From Peribolospora baueri (Eukaryota > Basidiomycota > Peribolosporomycetes > Peribolosporales > Peribolosporaceae), in assembly GCA_029717555.1 (NCBI GenBank), contig JAMDHS010000055.1, positions 85,913 to 149,912 on the forward strand: a stretch of DNA of 64,000 nucleotides, given 5' to 3'. Under the pieces are notes generated by a model. That model did no database searches and was not told the origin of the DNA. It worked only from the letters and a program-made list of their open reading frames with translations. How positions within the stretch are numbered: the stretch's first letter is position 1; each line of letters begins with the position of its first letter. Of the stretch, positions 11,601-22,891 are shown piece by piece. Position numbers and translations under genes: made by a program.

Positions 11601-14600
11601 AGCTTCGAAACTGTTGGCTCGGAGACAGCGGTTATTGTTCCATCTTCCAGTAAGAACGAGGAATATCACACCGGCCTGACTGTGAACGAAGGCTTGGGCA
11701 AGGTAGGCTTGCAGTCACGTCGTCAGGGGTTGGACGGCCCTCCTGACGCGCATATTCCATGCTTGTTCTACGCAGTTTAACTTGACGAAGGTAATCAGCT
11801 TGGCTCCGCGATACATGATCAAAAACAACACATCAGAGCCTATCAATATCAGAGAATTTGGCTCGACGGATCCCTTGCAAGTCGGTGCTGGCGAGCGGAG
11901 ACCCCTGCATTCTCTGCGAATTAGAGGACCCAAACAGCTCGTGATTGCGTATCCGGGCCTCAATAACAAGTGGTGAGCTCGATGATACGACAATGTTACT
12001 GTTTAGTAGGTTTGACCTCCATTATCCTACCCCCCAATTTCTCAGGTCTGCGCCTTTCAACATGGAGGACATTGGCCAAGTGCATCTGAGACTTGCGAAG
12101 GCGGGTCATCACCAGCACCTGATTCGCGTGGACGTCCTCTTAGAAGGGCCAACTATCTTTATGACGCTGACCCGAGAGGAGGGCAGCTGGCCATTCTTGC
12201 TCCGCAACGAGAGCGACCACACGATCTTCTTCTGTCAAACAACCGACAGCTCGATGGTCGAGGATGCCGAAGACTTCGAGAGCAAGAAGTACGAGCTCAA
12301 ACCACGGTCCAAGATGAAGTACGCCTGGGACTATCCAGCGATGCGGAGCAAGCTTATCCGGCTGTTCGTCAACGGGAGGAAGAGGGACGTGGACATCATG
12401 GAGATTGGTGCTTTAAAACCCTTTTCCTTCCAGGTTGAGGGAGGCTACCGCACCGTCGCTCTCGATGTGCGAGCGGACGGCCCAACGCAAACGCTGGTCA
12501 TCTCCAACTACGACGAGTCGCAGAGCGTGTTCAAGCCGCGTCGGGGTCCGTTGTCCCTCAGCCGATCCAATACGGTCAGCAGCCAGAAGACTGTAATGGA
12601 CTTCGAGTCAATGGAGCAAGATACCAAACTTGTTTTCTCTTTCAACGTCGAGCTCGAAGGCGTCGGTATATCGCTCATCAACAAGCGCATGCAGGAGCTC
12701 GCTTATATCTCTTTCCGAGGACTCGAGTTCCACTACATCGAGACAGACGTGACCATGGCATTTGACGTGATTTGCAAGTGGATTCAGGTCGACAATCAGC
12801 TCTTTGGCGGCTTGTTCCCCATCGTGATGTATCCATCGGTGCTTCCGAAGGAAGGGAAGGAGCTTGAAGGCCATCCGACATTGCAGGCGTCGCTCATCCG
12901 CTTGAAGGACGAATGTGAGTCTCGCATATTAAATGTCAAACGGCCTTGTATGCCTAGACCTTACGCAAGCCTTCATGCTCTTTCTTGTGGTCTTCAGCCC
13001 ACGGGGTGACTCACATCAAGTACGCCTCCGTACTACTTCAAGAAATAACGTTCGAGCTCGACGAAGACTTCATGTTCTCGATGTACGACTTTTCCAAAGT
13101 CGAGGGCGTGTCGTGGGAGGAGAAGACGAGCGAGTAAGTGTTGCCAGCTCGCTCGATGGCTTACTCCTCCAAGCCGTTGCTGACTTGAAATTGTCTTGCC
13201 TTGCAGCAAACTGATCGAACATCCTACCGACATCCCGGAGCCAACGAAACCTGCTGCCGGCAGCGGCGATATCTACTTTGAGATCCTCCACTTGCAGCCG
13301 ATTCTCCTTCACTTATCGTTCATGCGTACGGAACGAGTCAATGCGGAAGAAAAGTAAGGAGTCGACAAGTCGTGTCTAGGGGTTATATTTTGTTTAGCTC
13401 ACTCATCGCCAATTGGGTATGCCTCTTGCCATGTCCTCTGACAGAGTCAACATGCGCAACCCGGTTCTTTTCGTCATTAACGCACTGACAATGGCAATCG
13501 GCAACGTGAACGACGCCCAGGTCCAGGTCAACGCTCTGGTGGTGGAGAACGTCCGCCTCTCTCCGCCAGACCTGGAAGAGCGCATCCTGATCCACTTCAC
13601 ACAGAACTTTATCCAGCAGTTCTACCGCGTCATCGGCTCCGCGGACTTTCTGGGAAATCCTGTTGGACTGTTCAACAACGTCAGCTCTGGTGTGGCGGAC
13701 ATCTTCTATGAGCCATATCAGGGCCTGGTCATGCATGGGCATAAGGAGCTGGGGTCGAGCCTCGCCAGGGTATGTGAAAGGGACATTATAATTTGTTTGA
13801 AGAAGTCTCGCCAGCTGAACAGTTTAATGGTTTTTCTACATATCCATCAATGATCACAGGGGGCGACATCGTTCGTCAAGAAGACGGTCTTCGGCCTTAC
13901 GGACTCGTTCAGCAAAGTAACCGCCTCCATCGGGAAAGGTTTGGCTGCAGCGACGATGGACCGTGAATTCCAGAGCCGACGTCGGATGACGCGCATCCGA
14001 AACCGTCCCAAGCACGCTCTGTACGGCGTCGCAGCGGGGGCGAACAGCTTTGTGACGTCCGTGGCGAGCGGATTTGAGGGGCTCGCGCTCAAGCCGATTG
14101 AGGGGGCGGAGCAGGGCGGCGCGGGCGGGTTCTTCAAGGGCGTGGGCAAAGGACTCGTGGGGTGGGTTGGCCTCCGCCGTACCGTTGACGTTGTGTCGAA
14201 TTGTATAGCTTACTTGAGACGCCTTTCTCTCTTCTTTGTCCAGAGCCGTCACCAAACCCGTGGTGGGCATGTTCGACCTCGCGAGCAACGTGAGCGAAGG
14301 TGAGTTGCATGCGTTAGCTGTGCCGTACCGTCTCTCTGGCAAGACTTGTCGGTCATCCCGAGCTCACCGCGTCCCTTCCCCTTCCTTCCACCTGTACCGC
14401 TTCTTTTCCCCATCAAGGCATGCGCAACACAGCGGGCGAATCCAACGATCTAGACCGAGCAAGGCTACCCCGGTTCATCGCCGCCGATGGCATCCTTCGA
14501 CCTTACTCGCAACGAGAAGCACTCGGGCAGAGCTGGTTGAAGAACTTGGATAACGGAAAGTATTTGAAGGATACGTATGTCGCGCATCTTGGTGAGTCCT

Positions 14601-15071
14601 GGCGTCCCTTGGGCGCGCCAAAGACTCTGGCGTACGTCCGGGGTGAACAACACCTGACTGGTTTTCATTCGTACAGCCATGCCCGACCCGGACAAAGCCG
14701 TCCTCCTCACAACCTCTCGCATTCTCCTCATCCGCCCTGCCAAGCTGAGAACGGAGTGGGAGGTACCGCTGGCGGACCTGCAGACCATCTCGATGGAAAG
14801 CAACGGCATCGCGCTTGTTTTGCGAGGAGGTGTAGCAGGCCCATTCCTAGCCATCGGGAATGCGCAGGAGAGGGCTTGGTTCTTTAAGCACATTGAGAGG
14901 TGAGCTGTTGGTCGCTCAGTACATTCCGACGGTGACCTCGTCTGGCGACAGGGAAACGTCTTGCTGACCGAAATATCCGTCATTACGTTGTGTTTCATTG
15001 CGGCGCGCCGTGGCGGTGGTCTTCAAAGGGTCGTGCGAGCGTACAACAGCCAGCGTCGGGCCGTCGAATGA
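2635..15071 (+). CDS. VPS13: Vps13, bridge-type lipid-transfer protein (35 exons)
   Basis: Vps13 moves bulk phospholipid between organelles at membrane contact sites. My model has 35 exons and 3221 residues (yeast Vps13 is about 3144). It opens with the chorein N-terminus ([28 protein letters not shown]). RBG-repeat sequence follows, then the VAB adaptor-binding region in the 10.7-12.9 kb part (for example exons with [13 protein letters not shown]). The APT1/DH-like C-terminal part follows ([32 protein letters not shown]), then a C-terminal PH-like domain ending [13 protein letters not shown]. Exon starts and ends (first few): 2635-2636, 2739-2760, 2855-3269, 3364-3482, 3566-3670, 3749-3922, 3960-4004, 4088-5200. 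The last are 14418-14591, 14677-14899, 15029-15071. All junctions are in phase. The start codon is split by intron 1 (AT in exon 1, G in exon 2), and exon 2 is only 22 nt. Intron 3923-3959 is only 37 nt. The family call is very sure; single exon edges less so. Confidence 0.95.
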
Positions 15072-15532
15072 GCGCTCTATTTTGCCCCGACGACTCTCCT
15101 CCTTTCCCGTCGAAGAAGACGTTGTGCCAGCTGGCGCTATGCTGGTTCAAATTCTGCGCTGAGTGGGCACACCCGCCCTCCTGTCCGATAGTCACCGTCT
15201 ACCCGTCTATGTTGCTCCTCAGAATGTGCGTTCCTTCCGTTCGAGTCACATAAATAAATATTGGATCTGTACGTATGTATTCTCAGCATTGTACATACAT
15301 TCTGGTAATCACCTGTTCCTCTCTTGCCACGACCCGCGTTGGGGTTTGGATGGAAGCGGATTCCGGAGTGATCACATGGTCAATGATCCCCAAGCACGTG
15401 GTCTCGGAGTGGATCGCACCATGACCCAGCGTGATTGCGTTCAGCCGGAGGCATCTTTCCTCCCACCAACCTCCATTGCCGATCTCTCCCTTGTTCTCCA
15501 TCATCTCACCCCGTCGTACCTTCGCATTCGCC
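15072..15532. other. VPS13 3' end / CBS 5' leader
   Basis: This spacer of 461 bp lies between two plus-strand genes. Its last 102 nt are open in frame with the CBS start, without any ATG, and encode a serine/arginine-rich, acid-free stretch (see findings). I see nothing else. Confidence 0.5.
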
Positions 15533-17255
15533 ATGCCAAACTCTCAAGGCGTTCTCCCTTCCGTTCTCTCCGCGATAGGCGATACCCCACTCGTTCGGCT
15601 AAACGCCTTGCCTCGCCGACACGGCATCAGATGCAACGTCCTTGCCAAGCTTGAATACTTCAATGCCGGTGGCAGCGTCAAAGATCGCATTGCAAAGGCC
15701 ATGGTCGAGAACGCCGAGAGAGAGGGAAGATTGATCCCCGGGAAAAGCGTAGTGGTGGAGCCTAGTGAGTGGTGCCGTGCCTTTGGAAGGCTAGAGGAGC
15801 CAGCGGGGCGAGTTCCATTCAGCTACCTATGGAGACGCCAGACGGCCGACCCGTTGCTCTCCTTTCTTTTTTTTACTTTTATCGTTACCGTCACAGCCAG
15901 CGGAAACACAGGTGAGTGGCGTTTTGTCATTGGAGCTCAATGTTTTCGGGCGCTCACTGCTCACGACCTGCCTGTCTGTCTCTGCAGGTATTGGCCTAGC
16001 CCTGGCCTGTGCCGTCAAAGGCTACCGCTGCATCATTGTTCTTCCCGAGAAGATGTCACCAGAGAAAGTGACTACCCTTCGAGCTTTGGGAGCGGAGATC
16101 GTTCGCACCCCCACGGAAGCCGCTCATGACTCTCCCGAGAGTCACATCAGCGTGGCCAGACGTCTCGAGAAGGAGATCGAGGGCGCCGTGATATTGGACC
16201 AGTATGCAAATAAGAGCAACCCCGAGGCGCACTATTGGGGCACGGCTGAGGAGATCATTAGACAGGTTCGCGCAAGCAGCGTGGGGAGTCTGCCTGCTGA
16301 GGGCAGGGAATCTGGGCAGAGAATGGGTGATGTAGTGAAGGCGATGGCGGCGACGACGGTTGGCAATGGACACACCCAGAACGACTTGCGACCGGACGAC
16401 GTCTCCGGCTGGACGCCTCCACTCACTCCTCCAGAGCGCGACGCAGGTGCTGACGTCGCGGACGATGTCGGCCGCCCCTCCGCCACCCCGACGAACCACG
16501 ACACGGTCTGGACTCTCCCACGCTCCACAGGCGTTGTCGACGTCCTCATTGCAGGTACAGGTACTGGGGGCACGATTTCCGGCATAGCGCGTCGCTTGAA
16601 GGAGAAGGATCACAACCCATCGACGCATGTCGTGGGCGTCGATCCGGTGGGGAGCATTCTTGCCGTTCCGGAGAGCTTGAACCTACTCGAAGAGGGGCAG
16701 AGCGCGGTTTATAAGGTGGAGGGAACTGGCTATGATTTTGTGCCAGGTGAGAGGGCCGTAGAAAGAGATTCGGCACTAGAGCACATTCGTCTCGTCTGCT
16801 TCCATGAAAATCTTCCCGACTCACTTCCATGTCTCTCTTCTCGTACGCGCGCGCTCGTCCTTCTGCGTCTGCCAGACGTCCTGGATCGTTCTCAGATCGA
16901 CCACTGGATCAAGACGACAGATGACGAGTCTTTTGCCTACGCCCGCGCACTCATCCGCGAAGAAGGCTTGCTCGTCGGAGGCTCCTCGGGCGCCACTGCC
17001 GCCGCCGCCATGCGGTACCTGGCTCCTGGTGGAGAAGGGTGGGAGCAGTTTGGAAAATGGGAAGGCGTGAATGTTGTCCTTGTTCTCGCCGATAGGTAAG
17101 TCTGCATGGCGGTTCGCTTCCGTTTTGCTTCGGGTAGGATTGGCTTGAGGCGCACGGGCATCTGGGCAGCCGGAACGACGAATCCTGAACTCATTTCCTT
17201 TTTTTTGCGGCCTAGCATCCGGAATTACATCAATCGGTCATATATGCAGGAGTAG
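15533..17255 (+). CDS. CYS4: cystathionine beta-synthase, catalytic domain only
   Basis: PLP enzyme of fold type II that condenses homocysteine and serine to cystathionine (transsulfuration). Five exons: 15533-15764, 15897-15911, 15988-16746, 16876-17095, 17216-17255, giving 421 residues. Visible marks are IGDTPLVRLN, the PLP lysine in NAGGSVKDRI, the substrate loop TSGNTGIGLA, EKMSPEKV, the phosphate-binding GTGTGGTISG, VGVDPVGSILAVPE and VEGTGYDFVP. EEGLLVGGSSGAT follows. VGVDPVGSI and YDFVP point to CBS rather than O-acetylserine cysteine synthase. Two oddities stand out. The protein stops at IRNYINRSYMQE, where yeast Cys4 continues into a CBS-domain pair. About 85 low-complexity residues sit between AEEIIRQ and VDVLIAG. 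Exon 2 is a 15-nt microexon. The start is the first in-frame ATG; a stop lies at 15422-15424 upstream. Confidence 0.88.
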
Positions 17256-18671
17256 TAACTGTAATCCTTCCTAAGGCTTGTTTTGTGTTCTTGTCTCTTC
17301 CATGAGGCCGTCGGCCTCGTTCTCCTTCCCTTTAAGCTATTATCACCCGTGCATGGCCTCCATGTGCATCATTGGCCGTCTTCCGTACACCTCGATAGGA
17401 CATTGTTCTGTGTCTAGACGTTCTTCCCTCTTTGTCCTCTCTCGTCCCTGCACTGTGCCAACTCGCCCGTGGCGCCATGTGTCAGGAGTTAGATCGTCCC
17501 ATAGTATTGCTAGATTTTGTCATGTCGGGAACCCCGGATTGGCAAGAGCGTGCGTTCGCTGGTGGGTAACGCGAAGTTCACCGCTCGCCTTATTTTTTTT
17601 TCTCATTCTACAACGCAAATATCATTGGTCGAAAATGGAGATGCTCTTATCTCTCCGTACCAGGAGCTGGAGTGACTATCTCCTTCTACCCGTGATGGGC
17701 CTGGAGAGCGAGAGGCGTCTGCTCTCGGGAAGAAGTCAGCAGAAGTCGTCGAGTTGCCCCTTCGTTTCGCCCGTTGCGCACGTGGCACATTCAACTACAC
17801 GTCTCGAGGGACCGAGGGGTCGCGCATAGACACAGACGACGTGGTGATACGCATACGTCGGTGCAGATGGAGCGAGCTGCCTTTGCGGGAACGTCAGCGA
17901 TCTCACCACGGCGATGGACGCCCTTACGTAATCAGATCCGATTACATCATAACCTGTCTTCTTGGCGCCCGCCGTCCCGCCATCCTCCACCACCTTAGAC
18001 ATGCTCGTCCGGCCGCCAAGAGCTGAGAATTTTTTTATTTGACTCAGGAGGACGATGGATTTCGCATTGGTTTTTTTGTGCACAGTTCAGTGAATGCAGT
18101 ACGCTCTTATCCTTGTCTTCGCCTCCGCCGCCTTCCTCGGCCCGCTCGCTAGCCAAGGCTACGTTGGTCAGGAGGTGGCTGATTCTCGCTTAGTCGACAG
18201 CCGCTGTCGCCCCGCCCCTTTGCTCGCCACCACGCACCACGCCTCGCCTCGCCGGCGCCCAACTGTAGTGCGCGTCTTTCCTTGTCGTGCTCGGCCCTGA
18301 CACAGCGCCCAGAAGGCAGAAGGCGGGGGCATCCGGTAGGAGGTGTCTGGACATCGGGCCCGTCCTGACCCGCGAGCGACGTTCGTCGCCGGTATCGTCA
18401 GGGCCTTCATCTTCACTGTCTCCAGCATCTCTCATCCCTCATCTTCCCTTCTTTTGAATTCCATCGCAGCCCGACGCTGATGGTCGGCTATAGGTAGCAC
18501 TGCCGCCGGGCTTCCTCTTCAACCCCCCTTCCGGCTTCTATTTCTCTCTCGTCGGACACTTGTGCTCGCGTTGAAGCCAGTCGACCGCTCTTTCTCGTCA
18601 GATCAACTTCCAGCGCCCACAACGACCCTTCGGTTTCCGTCCGTCCTCTTTTGCTATAAGGCGCCGCGGCG
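17256..18671. other. intergenic region, no firm gene
   Basis: These 1.4 kb lie between CBS and the seven-helix protein gene. Two small frames could be real but cannot be supported. One is a 68-codon plus frame at 18094 that begins with a signal-peptide-like hydrophobic stretch. The other is a minus frame whose ATG at about 18002 starts MSKVVEDGG and reaches a GTGAGA donor. Neither gives a recognisable protein or a clean second exon. The right end is probably the leader of the next gene. Confidence 0.4.
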
Positions 18672-21600
18672 ATGCCTTTGGCAGGCGTCGGAGACACTGT
18701 CTCCGGCCGCCGAGCAACAACATCTCGAGCAGGGCTCGTTAGTCCGTCCGTCTCGTCCCCGACAGCGACACCCTTCGTCCACGGAACGGTCTTCACGCCA
18801 GATGGCTCAGTACTAACCCCGACTTACCTAACCGACCGCCGGGAGGACTTCATCCGCGTCATCTTCCTCACCGTCGTATTGTGCATCTTCTCTCGGAATA
18901 TTCTCGTCGCTGCGGGCTTACTCCTACGGACAAGACGAGTGCAGAGGCGCGGGCGGTGGTGGAGGCGGTTCTTTGGATTCTTTGGACAGAGGACCCCAAC
19001 GGTTGGGAAAGTCAAGGTTCGTGACGTCGAGCTGTTGATGAACTCGGAGAGGCGATCGCGTCTGACCTCCGTTCTCCCCTCGTGACTCTTCAGCACCGTG
19101 CACTCCTTTACCTCCTCCTGGCTTCCCAATTGCTCGGTCCGTTTTTGGAGATCGTCGAACTCGCCAGCGAGATCGATTGGGGCTTGAACTGCACCTTGTA
19201 TGCGCACTTTCTTTTGTCTCTGTCCCTGAGCGTAGGGTTCACTCCCAGTATCATTTTCCCCTCCACTTCCTCATCAGCGTGCGCGTCAGCAGTCGCCTCT
19301 GCTACGAGCTGTCTTGGTCCCTCATGATCTCCGGCGTGCTCGGAATCAAGACGTGGCTTTGCATGGGCAAGCCGAAGTGGCTCCTTGCCGTCCTCGCCGC
19401 CGCCACCGCGGCCTGGCTTGCCCTGTTCACCTACGGCACGTTCGTCGATATACCACCTGTCGGCAGTCTGGGTAAGCAAGTTTCGCGTCGCCTCTGACCG
19501 CATCTTTGACTACGTTCGCCTCACCACGACCGATTTTCCTCCCGCTTTATATCGTCCACAGGAGAGTGCGAACAATGGCGACCGTTTCCTTCCGCGAGCG
19601 CCCATATACTTCTTGCCTCCCTCTTCGTCCTTTTTGGAGAAACCGTTCTCCTTGCCGCCTGCCTCTTCTTCGTCCTCCTGCGCTCTGCCCGCTCTGCCCG
19701 AATCGGTCGTCGCAGTGTCTCGCACGGCGTCGGAGGAGATGAGGCCACCGATCTCTCCGGTGGGAGAGGCAGCGGCGGAACGTCCACGAGCGGTCGCTGG
19801 ACGTCGATTCGGTTGCCTATCAGGCTTCCCTGCAATTGTGGGGACACCCGTGGTCGAACCCATTCAGAAACCCGTTCCAGGCTCAAGAGGAAGGTCTCGG
19901 ACATTTGGATGGACGCCGGTTCACTTGAAAAAGCGCATCGCCGACGGCAGCTTCCGAGGACTGATGCAGCACCTACGGCGGTGGCACAAGCAAGCAGTCG
20001 GCCTCCTAACGAGCACGAAAACCTCGAAAGCGGCGCGCGATGTTCTGAAGAGGGCCTCTCCAAACACCACCGGCATGGCACCTTTCTGAAGTCGTTCGCT
20101 CGTCCGGAAGGAAGGTCCGCTCACGAGCATGTTGACCAAGTGCAGGCACCCGGTACCGATGCGGTTGTTGTGGAGATGCAGGAGCTGAGTCCAATTTCCC
20201 CTCGTACGAGGGCGTTGCCTTTGGACGTTTCAGATGGTCGGATGTCGGTTGGACGGTCGAGCGCGTTTCCTTACGGAACGGACGGAGGAACGTGGAAGCA
20301 GGGTCGAGTGTCACCGCAAGAGTCGAGTGATTTGCTCGCTTCCTCGTCCGGCTCGCACTCTCGGACTGGTCTCTATGCCCGCGCCGCACACGGACGCCCT
20401 GGAACCGCTCCCTCCGGACGAGCCTCCCCGCCGCCTGTGGATACGCCTTTAATCGTCCTCAAGAGGTCTGCGGACGAGCTCGAGGCGGAGGAGAAAGCTA
20501 TCGGCGAGCCTTCCATGCTGTCTTCCGGCCTCTCGGTTGGGCCTTCCGCCAACAAGGGAGTTGAGGGCGGGCACGGTCATCATCTTGGGCACCGTCGTCC
20601 CACCACGTCGCCCGCCACCTTCGGCCCTCCTCCGGCGCGATCGACAGGAATGGGGTTACAGCCGGAAGGCGGCGGTGGCGTTCGCAGCCCAATGAGGCAT
20701 GGGCGGCTCAGGAGCGGCAGCGGGAGCTCGACCACGCTGGCGAGCATGAGGAGGGTGGGGCGAGATATGGGGGTACGATTGCTCCAGAGCGTCGATTCCC
20801 TGAGAGGAGTCAACATCCCTTCCGGAGGAGCCCGAGCCCAGGCCAGAAGGGAACAGGGCGAGGTCAGGGAGTGGGAGAGGGTTCCTAAGAGCGGCGCCGC
20901 GAGCTTAAGAGGTGTGCTCAGAGATGAGGTGAGTTCCATGGCACACCGCTCCGCAAATTTCTTGATTCCAGACGTCGATAGTGGCACGTTCTCTCACTCC
21001 CCGGCGCTGGTTCTACTTCCCACAGCTCCTCACCGTCCTAATCGTCACACTTGTCCACATGGTGGGCAGTGCGGTGGCGATTGTCGCACGCCGAGAAATT
21101 CGCGATCCGGGAGCGTCATCGATCTTCTACGATCTAAATCGTGAGTTATCCCAGCCTCAAGACGCTTTGCCTGTTCGTCTTCGCCGGACGCTGACCGATA
21201 GCGACTCATACTTTGTCTGATGACATGATAGTGGCCATATGTTCACTCTTCGTAGTAAGCTCCTTCGAGCGCATGACGCGGCGCCGCAAAGCACAGAACG
21301 AGTCGCTGCTCCCGTCCTCCGGTGGCCAGAACATGTCGCACGGCTCGCCAGACGCGTTCGGAAGACTCCGGTCGCCACGCCCTTCGCCCCTGACAACCTC
21401 GAACGAGGCCGTCGAACCGAGCGCTCGACGACAGCCAGTGGATCCGTTGGAGGCCACGCAAGGTTACGACGAGTCAGATTTGCAAAAGGTCGCCATGAAT
21501 TGGCAGGCTGCCCAGCATGGAGTGGCGAGCGAAAGCGTGACATCACGCTCCATCTACGGAGAGCAGATTCCCGTAGGCGCTTACAATCGCACACCACGCG

Positions 21601-22028
21601 AAAGTCTCGGTGATAGGCCCTTTTTTGCCCAAGCGATAAACGGCCGGCTGGCGGTCACCCACCCCACCGCCGCCTCCGCGTCACCCCCGCGCCGTCGACT
21701 CAACTCGGCGTCCAATGCGATTCGCACGAGCCCTCCTGTTGTACCGTTTGGGATCGTCCATGACAGGCGCCGGTCGTTTCCGTTTTTACGGCATTTCTCT
21801 TCCAGCTCGAGAGCGTCGGAGCGTGGTCGACAGGACTCACACGGGAGCGAGTCGGACACCCGGCTGCGGAAACTGTCGATCGGCACCGATCAGCACATTG
21901 GACGAGCGGCGATGGTGGTGGCGGAGGAAGAGGAAGTGGAGAGAGGAGAAGGAACGATGGAGAGAACGATTCGTATGCCCCACTCGCCCACCATGTCGCG
22001 CGAGGGGCTATCGGGCCGCTCTCTGTGA
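18672..22028 (+). CDS. putative seven-helix membrane protein with very long loop 5-6
   Basis: I do not recognise a named family. Six exons: 18672-19016, 19094-19197, 19278-19471, 19562-20928, 20972-21140, and 21202 (or 21232) to 22028. They give about 1001 (or 991) residues. Hydrophobic segments lie near residues 60-85 (FIRVIFLTVVLCIF), 118-138 (LLYLLLASQLLGPF), 155-178 (LSWSLMISGVLGIKTW), 182-204, 229-254 (ILLASLFVLFGETVLLAA), 682-707 (LLTVLIVTLVHMVGSAVAIV) and 735-750 (IVAICSLFVVSSF). A disordered Ser/Arg/Gly/Pro-rich segment of roughly 425 residues separates helices 5 and 6, and another about 250-residue tail follows helix 7. Seven helices with a long loop 3 is the layout of G-protein-coupled receptors, but I see no diagnostic receptor motif, so function is open. 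Other possible roles are a transporter-like sensor or a scaffold. Intron 1 has a weak donor (19017 GTTCGT, or GTCAAG at 19011). Confidence 0.7.
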
Positions 22029-22891
22029 CCGTCGGTGAATGAGAGAACCAAGACGTCGAGCCATCGACGTCTCCTTGGCACCCGACCATAGCCCCAACCT
22101 CGCAGCCAGGTCGTGCAATCCGATCGACAAGCTCCTTCATGTCCGCAGACGATCCCCTGCGCTCTCCCGGCGGAACCGCATCTCTCTTCTCCCTTTCCAC
22201 TCTCTCCGCCTTTTTTCGACCTTCCGCATTTTCCGTACGATTCCCGCCCCAAGTCCTTGATACCCTCTTCCATATTCCTCCTTCGTTTGCACAACTAGAC
22301 CTGCACTCTACGCAGCGAGAGCGATCCCACCTTTAGTTATCCCTTGTTTCCAACGTTTCCCGCATCGTCCATGTTCATTCGAGTCTCACGTAAGAGCCCG
22401 TCCGGTGTCCGTATATCGACGTCTAGAACGCACGCAGATGATGGACGATCGCGAACGAATTAGCCTCGCTCGCTCGTCGCGACCCACATCGCACTCCCAA
22501 CTTGCCCTCATCGAGGGCCGTCCCTTCCCTCCTATGGGACAGGTCTTCTTTCTCACTCATCATTTACCAATCCGGCGTAATGGAAAAGGGGGCGGGGGGA
22601 GGGCGAAAGGACAATAGGATACAGTGCAAGAAGAGGAAAAAGGCAAGGTTGGGGACGCCCGCGGGTTTAGTTTGGGGGGGTGTCGAAGTGGGAAAGGGGG
22701 ACGGCCAACGGCCAACGGACGGACAGAACGAGGAACGGATGTTGCGATGAACGTAGGACGCGAACGATGCGAAAGGGGGGGAAGCAGGAAGGAAGCAAGA
22801 AACGAGATAGCAAAGACGTCGGTCGAGGGAAGGCGAAGAAGAAAGAAAATGGGTAGGGCGGGCCGGGGGGGAAGGGCGCACGCGAACGGGA
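22029..22891. other. convergent 3' regions, no gene
   Basis: The flanking genes converge here. The sequence is purine/pyrimidine-skewed (G-rich runs near 22575-22700), and the open frames are shadows of low-complexity DNA. I see no gene. Confidence 0.5.

Noticed and set aside
17736-18083. 115-codon minus frame (internal ATG at about 18002)
   Set aside because: The first 35 codons could be an exon ending at a GTGAGA donor and faintly recall a small ATP-synthase subunit, but no convincing next exon was found.
18094-18300. 68-codon frame starting with a signal-peptide-like sequence
   Set aside because: The hydrophobic start is attractive for a small secreted protein, but the rest is unlike any family, has no cysteine pattern, and no second exon could be joined.
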